NCBI GenBank assembly: GCA_018524725.1
Contig: JAEUWP010000453.1
Coordinates: forward strand, 1 to 64,000
Direction: 5' to 3'
From: Podaxis mareebaensis
Lineage: Eukaryota; Basidiomycota; Agaricomycetes; Agaricales; Agaricaceae
Length of the DNA: 64,000 nucleotides
A program made the translations under genes and the position numbers. Numbering within the stretch: the first letter of the stretch is position 1; each line of letters begins with the position of its first letter. The notes under the pieces are model-generated. The model ran no database searches. It was not told the origin of the DNA and saw only the letters and a list, made by a program, of their open reading frames with translations. Below are positions 56,331 through 64,000 of the stretch, one piece after another.

Positions 56331-57293
56331 ACGGTCAATGGGATCGGACTAGATCTGGTTCACTGCTGGGCAGAATCAGCCAAGTTTTCCCATACTCCCA
56401 CCCGTAAAAGATCTGCACGCACTCTGCACGAGAATTTCGCCATTATTTTTTGATATTCCTAATCTCACTATGTTAGGCCACCTAGGAAACAAATATGAAG
56501 GTCTAAACTTCTGGTGTGGGTGAGCTACGAGGCAAGCTTTTCACTTTCAAACTCCTGTGACGCTGTCAAACACCTGATCAATGATAGTATCAACTAATGC
56601 TGATCAGTACCGGCGGTCGATCGAAGGGACTTCATCTCGGATTCTCGGAACAAGATATGGGGGTAAGGGTGATGAAAAGCTAAGAGGTTGTAATGCCTTG
56701 TGGAGGGAGCAAACTGGCTGCCCGTGAAATCGGCATCCGGCTCGCTCCTCCTAAGCTGTCAAAAGAATATCGGACGTTCTGTCCACCAGTCTGTCACTAT
56801 ACCGCTCCTCGTACCTTACCAGCCATTTAGTTTCGTGCACCTAGGATAGGATTTTCGTAACATACGACACACAATACTCTCAAATTCTACTAAAATAGCA
56901 TTGGCCGTTAGGACTTTTCAAGTAGTATATTCAGTGGACCTTCTCGTGCATCCGTACTTACTTTGACAGCTTGTGCCTTCCGCTCACCATCGCCAGTACA
57001 TAAAAGACCTTCGTGTTCGTAGTATAGGGCAGCTAATATCACCCCGTCTCTCCTTAAAATTTCTGATTCTCTGACTTAAAGGCTCGCATACCGACGCCAT
57101 CCAGATTCGGTCTTTAATTTTATTACACTCGTTCATCATTCTCTACGCTATTCTCGACACTATACTCGCTCCCTCTGTGCTACGCACTAACGTGGTATCC
57201 TTCGTTTGTGGTTTGAAGCTCCGTGACTGACGGAAGCAGTCACATCATTTCCCCCTTTTTTTTGTTGAACCGCCGCCGTCGTCTCTTCAGCCT
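56331..57293. other. Unique spacer between duplicated units 2 and 3
   Basis: About 56590-56695 resembles 60515-60620, the 3' flank of eIF3g. The rest, to 57293, is AT-rich and T/C-rich without a gene I can support. It sits inside what looks like a duplicated and interrupted eIF3g 3' flank. Confidence 0.5.
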
Positions 57294-57483
57294 AGTGAGT
57301 GACAGGACAAAGTATGTAGAGTCACTATCGTCCTTCCGGTCTTGGTTCTGTACCGGTGCAAGAACAGAAGCACGTTCCATCAGTCAATCCGAACCGAAAG
57401 AAAACAGAAGAAACAACACTCACGACTCCACTGCACATTCAGGATCAGGTTATCATAACCTCTTCCATGCACCTTCTCCATCG
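57294..57483 (-). repeat. Duplicated 3' end of the eIF3g gene
   Basis: This matches 60630-60815 at about 90 percent by eye. It contains the last 23-nt eIF3g exon (ending QPRPEGR), the last intron, and the start of the preceding exon, all on the minus strand. It is cut off exactly where copy 3 of the two-gene unit begins (57483). It cannot be functional alone and marks the breakpoint of the duplication. Confidence 0.8.
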
Positions 57484-57484
57484 C

Positions 57485-58111
57485 GGAAGAGTTGAGGAAG
57501 GTTGTGGAGTTGTTCCCTGCGTAGAGAGATATGGGTCATTGCTTTGACGAGAGTTTTTCAGAGATATTCATCCGTACGTCCATCCCGCCCACTCTCTTCT
57601 TGAGCTTTGGTTTCTGATTGCATTCATAGGTCGCTGCATCATCCTCAAGAAGCCCGAAATCGCACTTGAAGTATTCGGCAACTACGCAAAATACCATGTC
57701 CGTCTCACACTCGTTGGCGCCCGCGAGCTCCTCAATGCGACATACGACAACCAGCCTCTTAGTTTTGTTCTAACCGTCACCGGTCTCTTTGACGTATACA
57801 AGCTCCCACCTGTTGCACAAGATCTACCATGTTGTGCCATGGTCGTCTCGGCGTGTCTCAGAGACGGCAGTGCGGACGCTATGGTCGTCGCCGAGGCCCT
57901 CGTTCCGCATCTCAAGAAAATCTTGAACAATGCAGAGCCCCAGCCGATACCGAATACTCAGGAGAAGGGTAATGATATGCCCAGGGTATGGACGAGTTGG
58001 GCGTTGAAGAAGGTTGATCGGCTGCTATTCAAGGCGAGAGGGAGGCAGGAGGACTGTTTGCGTGATTGGAGGCTGAAGAGTGGGCATATTGCTGACGCTC
58101 AACAGTTCTGA
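57485..58111 (+). pseudogene. Mitochondrial-type helical protein, copy 3, truncated
   Basis: The copy starts at the EELRKV segment of exon 2, so about 60 percent of the N-terminal half is absent. The PAWRDMG stretch has TAG instead of TGG (near 57522). The intron and the last exon (about 57632-58111) are complete and in frame, with only missense differences from copy 1. No promoter or start fits. It is a pseudogene. Confidence 0.75.
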
Positions 58112-58742
58112 GTATATCGACTTGTTCTTTTCTTGACAATGATAATCATAAAATGCGCTTCGACTCTTGGCCATCTTCCTATTACATACCTATTGGGGCC
58201 GCGCGGATATTGAATGAGCGGCTATCCGTCCAACTGATACTGCTTATCAGAAGGTGGTGCCGAGGACTCGATCTTCTCGGCTTTGGCTTCTGTCTGCAGG
58301 TGGCTGCAGGATATGGCTGTCAAACTCAACTACGGCGCCAAGTCTTCAGTCCCCTTCCCCGCTACTGTACCTATCCAAAGGAAGAAATGTGCAAAATGCC
58401 TGGACGTACATTTTGTGTGATCGTCGATTTCCATTCCTCAAATGACGGTGGCGTTATTTTAGCTTACATGCGAGACGCATTGATAAAAATCTTTTAGTTT
58501 AGAGCTCAATGGTCGGCGGTAGTCTGGGCGTCTGCCACTCATGAAAAGGGAAGGTGATCCACCGCCTAGAGTCCATTTTATATTAGAAGGGTATCATTAC
58601 ACCCGATACAGCAGCACACGGCCCTTCTACTGAGTACCTCGTACATCGCGCAATGGGCTAGTAGAACATCCAATACAAAATCGAACAAAGAAGGTTGTCT
58701 CAGGGCCAGCAGAAAAGAATGTGAGTGCGTTTTTCTTTTCAC

Positions 58743-59418
58743 TCAAGCACGCCCACCAAAGCTCCTCTCCTCCAACTCGAGTTCCTGGTACTCCTGCGTC
58801 AATTCGCAAGGCGTACACCAGAAAGCGGCACAGCAGTCACTGCATCCTCCACCCTTGATGTTGTACCTCTGACGGACGTTGCCGCGTTGCATGAACTATC
58901 AGATTTTTCATGACATTAGTGCCACATGCCAATGGAAATCAAGATAAAGGAGATCAGCCTACCTGAAGAATCCAGCCGCAACCACAGCATCCAGCGATAA
59001 GTCCGTGGAGCCAACAGTCGCCCGAGCAAGCGCCTCCACCATGTTCGGGGTCAGGGAAGCCTTTGGCGTTTAAGTGCTCATAGCGTCGTTTGTTTTTAGC
59101 ATAGACGATGCAAGGGCAGCACCATGAGAGAAGGCCTGTAGATTTTGTGATCAGTATCATGCTAAGGAGGCAAGGTGGAAGAGGAACGTACAGGTTCCGG
59201 GCTCGTTGCAGCAATCGCAGAGCCCGTTACTCCAGTCTCTGCCGTCCGGGCCCATGGGCAGGTTTTTCGCGTTACGGTTACCGCCTCCGCCGATGGTCAT
59301 GCCGGGAACGGCTTGAGGTTGTTGATTATAGGCTTTCTCATTGTACTATAGTCAATCGAGCCGTAACTATCAACAAATAGAAAAGGACGATAGGGAGAGA
59401 GACACACACATGGGCCAT
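58743..59418 (-). CDS. PLAC8-family Cys-rich protein, copy 3
   Basis: Four exons (59418-59410, 9 nt; 59345-59192; 59135-58963; 58895-58743) give 162 residues. It starts MAH, continues with a Gln/Asn/Pro-rich stretch and GGGGNRN, and then carries the PLAC8 core (LLSWCCPCIVYAKNK, HGGGACSGDC, LIAGCCGCGWILQ, CSDCCAAFWCTPC). All Cys positions agree with copy 2 or the usual family pattern, and there is no stop. As with copy 2, it is probably a small membrane-associated protein in metal or calcium homeostasis; this is by family only. The 5' region is shared with copy 2, so both may be controlled alike. Confidence 0.85.
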
Positions 59419-60653
59419 GTCGATTAGAAGTGTGGCAGCGAAGGCAAGGAGGTGGAAAAGGGTGTGGAAGAACGAGTACTGTAATTCGTTCTTATATTAG
59501 GATAAAACAATCAGGTTCGGACGAGCGCCAGGCAGATAACGGAATAGGATCGAGTAATGCGAACGAACGGAATAGGGATAGGTGCAGTTGAAATGAAGGG
59601 TCGGAGAAAACGAGGCAGGGTGGGGAAATGCGATGCTATGCATCCCAGCCGCTGATTGTCAAATTTAAAGGCCTGAGCCTTGGCGTCTGGGAGTTAGAGT
59701 TGGCTGATATCTACGATATATGAAAGTGAAACGAGTGATATTTTTGAAGTTACATCTTGTGTGAGATCTGAGGAGATGGGATGTGGTATACGTGTCGTGG
59801 CGCGACGCCATCCAGTACGTGAAGTCCCGTGGTCAGCGCGGCCTATAAAAGGGCGTATCCATTCAGGAAATACGAAGGGCTGGTGATATGTAAATAGTCA
59901 TGGTTGGGCAGGAAACCTGAAGAAACGTGGGCCCATGACTGGTACATGGCAGTGCCAGTACATGTCCTTACACGTCTGATGGCTGTGCGGTTTGATAAAT
60001 CACGTACTGATATATGGAGTTAAAGGCGGAGGCGACAGCTGGCGCGTGCTTCAAGAGTAGTGATCATAATCTTACTTCTGTCATTTTGCAGTTATGAAAT
60101 CAAATATGTTGTGCACGTTGAAAATATATATCTATATCGGTCAGGGTCTTGGAGGCAGAAGTCGCAAAAATGGTGATCTTCGTGGCAATGAATCACCAAC
60201 CCTTAGCGACTAGAATCAGCTATGCGCCCCAAGAGTGGGAGCGTTCATAGCTGAGAGCCAAAGGTATCAGCAATTATGTGCAAAATCTTGACGCTCGATC
60301 TGTCTAGTAGAAGTCGACATGCATGTAACCTTTGTTGCTATAATGTCCCTCCCGCCCGAACTCAGCGCTCGTGCGGTGCACTCTCCGCATTCGTGTGGAC
60401 AGCGTTGCTGATCTTGAAATCACGTTCAGTGAATGACCGAGCACACCGGACAGGTATGGCAATAGAAACGTGGACCGATGAGCGCATCATTCGGACTTGG
60501 AAGGGTAGATGAGGCATCAACTAATGTTGATCAGTACCGGCCGTTGACCAAAGGGACTTCATCTCGGGTTTTCGGGATAAGATATGGAGGTAAGGGTGAT
60601 AACAAACTAAGAGGTTGTAATGTTTAGTGAACAGGACAAAGTATGCAGAGTCA

Positions 60654-61955
60654 CTATCGTCCTTCCGGTCTTGGTTCTGTACCGATGCAAGAACAGAAAC
60701 ACGTTCCATCAGTCAATCTGAACCGAAAGAAAACAGAAGAAACAACACTCACGGCTCCACTGCACGTTCAGAATCAGATTATCGTAACCCCTTCCATGCA
60801 CCTTCTCCATCGCCCTCTGAGCAACAGCCCGATCCTCAAAGCTTACAAACGCAAAGCCCTTCCCAACACCTGTCTCACGATCCCTACCCACATACACGCG
60901 CGCAACACGTCCGAAAACACCGAATAACTCGCGCAAGTCGTTTTCGCCGGTTTCCTCTGAGATGTTTGTGACGCGGAGGGTGGGGAGGTCCTCGCGCGAT
61001 CCGGTTCCGCGCATGGATTCGCCGGCGCCGCGGGCGCCTGCACGCATGGATGGGGGAACGTATTTGCCACCGGTTGTAGGGGCCGGTGCTGGGTCAGGGC
61101 CAGTGCCGAGATCGTCGTCTGGTGTGCCCAAGCCGGTATCTGTTACCAACGGGAGATGATCAGGACACTGGAACAACGGGGAAGGCGTAGAAGTATGTAA
61201 GGGGGCTACGTACCGACATTCTCCAGGCCAGCGAGGGTGTCCTTGTACGGACATTTAGCGGTAAAGTGGTCGCCCTTGCATAGACGACACACGACCTTGC
61301 CTCCACCCGCCTTCTTGATCTTGGCAGCCTCCTCTTGTTGATGTTCTTGCTCTGATTGCTGTACGGGGAGTTAGTCCACCGTCAGGGAACTGGTAATTAA
61401 ATGATCAGAGCAGACGATCACGCACCTTGTTCCCCGCACTCAATTTGAGAGTGACGTTTTCACCGACTGTGGTTGTAGCGCGGTCTGGCCCAGGTTTGTT
61501 ACCCCGTTCTTTGCCAAACTTGGCCCATTTTTGCCGTTCTGCGACTGCATGCTCGACAACGGACTTTTGAAGTGTGCGTTTAATGCGGCGTGTGATCTAA
61601 GGTGAGTGGGGTAAAATTTTTGATTTGAGCAGGTAAGGGTTAGCGTCGAGCCGAGGTGAAAGTGAATTGCAGATGACGCACTTTTACTCGTTTTCCGTCC
61701 TCATTCTCTGTGTATACTATTGTGGTACGGATTCCGTTTTCGTCGATGTAGTCCTCGTTTTGCGGGATGTCTTTTTCGCCTAGAGTAATAGACAGGGAAG
61801 TATGAATTGGAGATAGATATAGGAGCAAGATCAACGGAGGTACGTACCGAGGTCGTCGACCTCGTCTGCCCAGGATGTCTTTTGGAGTTTTCTGGAGGAC
61901 TACCGTTGAGCTATGGAGACGATGTACTGCAACAGAAGACATACGATGAGGCCAT
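60654..61955 (-). CDS. TIF35: Translation initiation factor eIF3 subunit g
   Basis: Seven exons (61955-61945, 11 nt; 61891-61848; 61779-61682; 61596-61426; 61358-61214; 61139-60753; 60676-60654, 23 nt) give 292 residues. The N-terminus after splicing reads KTSWADEVDDLG, the eIF3g signature that binds eIF3i. A CCHC-type zinc knuckle is seen in VCRLCKGDHFTAKCPY. A linker follows with YVPPSMR. The C-terminal RRM has RNP2 (LRVTNIS) and RNP1 (GKGFAFVSF) and ends LNVQWSQPRPEGR. eIF3g acts in the cytosol in scanning and reinitiation as part of eIF3. Without the tiny first and last exons the protein would lack the start and the conserved end, so gene finders may miss them. Confidence 0.95.
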
Positions 61956-62351
61956 GGTGGTGGGTGAGTGCAAAAGTACAATCAGAGGTGTTTGGCCTTG
62001 CTTGGCCTATAGCCTGGGTTATCTGCGTCGGTATTTTGATTTCACATAAATTACGGGGATCCCAAACGGGCGGAAAAACTAGGCCTGATGCCCCGACAAC
62101 TGTATCAGACTTTCTGACACACTGGAGCTTGAGTTCGATAGACTTCGCCCGATACAAGCTCTTGTTATTCTTGTTTACCCTGGTTTGGTGCTCTGATGAG
62201 ATTAATTACGAATATTCAAATATGCGATCTGTCACGCTGCCTCCGCTGGCATCCCCACCCCCCACGGTGCGTACATCGCCGTCTCCAAAAGATGACTTAA
62301 TTTCTGATCGCTTTCTCACCTATTTTACTAGGCAGCATCTGTGCATCAGAC

Positions 62352-64000
62352 ATGAGCAACGATGAATCATTCACACTACCCATTAACGTAGACCCCCATG
62401 TTACCCCCGACGCACCTGAACATGCCCAGCCGACCATTGGGCTCATTGGTATGGGCGCTATGGGTCGCATGTATGCGAAACTCCTGAGCCAGGCTGGATG
62501 GAAGAAGTGCGTTGTCATCATCTTGGATGTGACCCGATCAGTTGTTGACTTCTTCTCTGGGCGCCAGGATTTATGTCTGTGATGTGCCCGAGAAGTACGA
62601 AAAGCTCAAAGCGGACTACGCTGGTAAACTTTTTTTTTTTTTTTGCTTTGTTCCTTGAGCTATCTCTGATGTTGCGTTGTCAGATACACCAGGCGTTTAC
62701 CCCCAGAGGGATGGGTATGCCGTATCGAGGTCGTCTGACTACATCATATATTCCGTGGAGGCAGAATACATTGATCGCGTTGTTGCGCAATATGGTCCCT
62801 GTAGGTTGTCCCTGTGCTATAACAATATATCTTGACAAACTAATTAAATTAAACAGCTACCAAAGTGAACGCGATAGTTGCTGGCCAGACGTCCGTTAAG
62901 GCACCCGAGAAGGCTGCGTTTGAAGCCCATCTCCCACTAGATGTCCACATCCTTTCCTGCCACTCCCTACACGGACCCACAGTCAGTCCCGTGGGTCAAC
63001 CCCTCGTAAGTTTTATAAGTTCAATCTCGTTGAACCCGAGTCTCACGAGACGTTCCCCAGGTTCTCATCCAACATCGCTCCACCAAAGACGCCCTAACGC
63101 TTGTTGAAAACATCCTCCGCCCCTTCCGCTCCCGTTTCGTCTACCTCACCTACGAAGAACATGACTCTGTCACCGCCAACACCCAAGCTGTTACGCACGC
63201 CGCTTTCCTCAGGTAACCACCCTACTTCGTCATTCGTTCCACTAACACAGCTGACGTTAGATTTGTCTCATCTTCGCGCATAAATAGCATGGGGACCGCT
63301 TGGGCCTCCACTGAATCCTATCCCTGGGAACAAGGCCTCTACGTCGGCGGAATTGAGACTGCCAAAGTCAACCTCACGCTCAGGATTTACTCGAACGCAT
63401 GGCACGTTTACGCAGGTCTTGCGATTCTCAACCCGAGTGCGCGTACGCAGATTGATCAGTATGCCAAAAGCGCTTCGGAGCTATTCAAATTGATGCTGAG
63501 TGGGGGCAGTGGCTCACTTGAGGACCGCGCCAAATTCAAAGAGCGCGTCGAATGGGCTAGGAAGACCGTATTCGGAGAATGGGGCAGAGACACTATTCTC
63601 GAAGATCGCGAGGCCGAAACCGAAGCAGAGGCTCAACAAGCTCAAAGAAGCGGTTATACAACACCTCCCACTCCCGGCTCACCTGGCGGATCCGAATCAT
63701 CAATACGCTCAGCATCCCCGACGAGACGCAACCCCATCCTCCTCTCCGCATCCATCCTGGACCGTTTCAGTCTTGGAAAATCCACTTGTCCAAACCTCAC
63801 TGTGCCCGACTCTCCCATTTCGGATTCGACATCCTTCCACCTTCCTCCATCATCACTCATCCCACCCCAAACATACCGCCCCAACTCCCACCTCTCACTC
63901 CTTGCCATGGTAGACTGCTGGGCACACCTCGGGATCAACCCTTACATCCACCTCCAACTCGCAGCTACACCCATCTTCCGACTTTTCCTCGGTGTCGCCG
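62352..64000 (+). CDS. TYR1: Prephenate dehydrogenase (partial, runs off window)
   Basis: Six exons are visible: 62352-62506, 62568-62623, 62684-62800, 62857-63005, 63061-63212 and 63288-64000 (cut by the end). The nucleotide-binding loop IGLIGMGAMGRMYAKLL is near residue 29. VAGQTSVKAPE, ILSCHSLHGPTVSPVGQPL (catalytic His) and HDSVTANTQAVTHAAF are family blocks, as is SLLAMVDCWAHLGINPY close to the end. The enzyme oxidatively decarboxylates prephenate to 4-hydroxyphenylpyruvate in tyrosine synthesis, with NADP+ in fungi. Between the KTVFGEW-type helix and SLLAMVD lies an insertion of about 90 residues rich in Ser, Pro, Glu and Gln, absent from yeast Tyr1 as I remember it. Intron 2 contains a run of 14 T. 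The gene is divergent from eIF3g, sharing 396 bases of promoter. Confidence 0.93.

Larger units (their letters stand above)
57483..60327. repeat. Duplicated two-gene unit, copy 3
   Basis: Direct repeat of copy 2 (52465-55579) and, for most of its length, copy 1. It starts abruptly inside exon 2 of the helical gene and ends at about 60327, 330 bases from the eIF3g stop codon. It contains the truncated helical gene and an intact PLAC8 gene. Confidence 0.85.

Noticed and set aside
62641..62644. T run in TYR1 intron 2 as a terminator or frameshift site
   Set aside because: It lies inside a well-defined intron (62624-62683) and serves as part of the polypyrimidine tract; terminators of this kind do not apply to Pol II genes.
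1..64000. CRISPR arrays, riboswitches, tRNA or rRNA genes
   Set aside because: No regularly spaced repeats were seen, and the few B-box-like sequences (for example near 7233 and 48505) lack an A-box and cloverleaf around them.

Overview
The window looks like a piece of an Agaricomycete (mushroom-forming basidiomycete) chromosome. The genes are cut by many 45-70 nt GT-AG introns, several exons are tiny (8-24 nt), and the gene content is typical of that group: a CYP5144-like P450, a DUF6533 seven-helix membrane protein, F-box proteins, a NACHT NTPase, PLAC8 proteins and a large SDR family. I rebuilt exon structures by hand from splice signals, reading-frame phase and family motifs. No transcript or database evidence was available. 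I saw no tRNA or rRNA gene.

Layout. 1-3.2 kb is a tandem duplication carrying broken isochorismatase and P450 exons. 3.5-5.6 kb is an intact P450 (minus strand). 5.6-10.1 kb has no intact gene but holds a MITE, a pogo-like HTH relic and a P450 relic. 10.2-12.7 kb is an F-box-like gene with acidic tracts. 13.5-13.9 kb is a small Cys-rich gene. 14.2-18.5 kb holds three minus-strand SDR paralogues. TRM44 (tRNA-Ser Um44 methyltransferase) and a WrbA-type quinone reductase follow, then three plus-strand SDR paralogues at 25.5-30.8 kb with a long-hairpin MITE between them. Next are a DUF6533 membrane protein (30.8-32.6 kb) and a Mep2-like ammonium transporter (33.9-35.8 kb).

39-47 kb is a decaying accessory region: an F-box gene with one in-frame TGA, a broken phosphotransferase, a 635-bp inverted repeat, a NACHT NTPase with a TGA before its C-terminal part, and a 1.3-kb TA-flanked transposon. 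47-60.3 kb holds three copies of a two-gene unit: a mitochondrial-type helical protein convergent with a PLAC8 gene. The copies have decayed reciprocally, leaving one intact helical gene and two intact PLAC8 genes. A Crinkler-N/kinase gene lies between copies 1 and 2. A SAP-motif ORF and a duplicated 3' end of eIF3g lie between copies 2 and 3. The window closes with housekeeping genes: eIF3g (TIF35, minus strand) and the 5' part of prephenate dehydrogenase (TYR1, plus strand, running off the end).

How the genes relate. The six SDRs share residue-level intron positions, so they are one lineage-specific family; all have the Asp that suggests NAD(H) use. TRM44, eIF3g, TYR1 and the ammonium transporter are core genes. 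The accessory blocks between them carry transposon relics and nonsense codons that mostly look like C-to-T changes, often at CpG.
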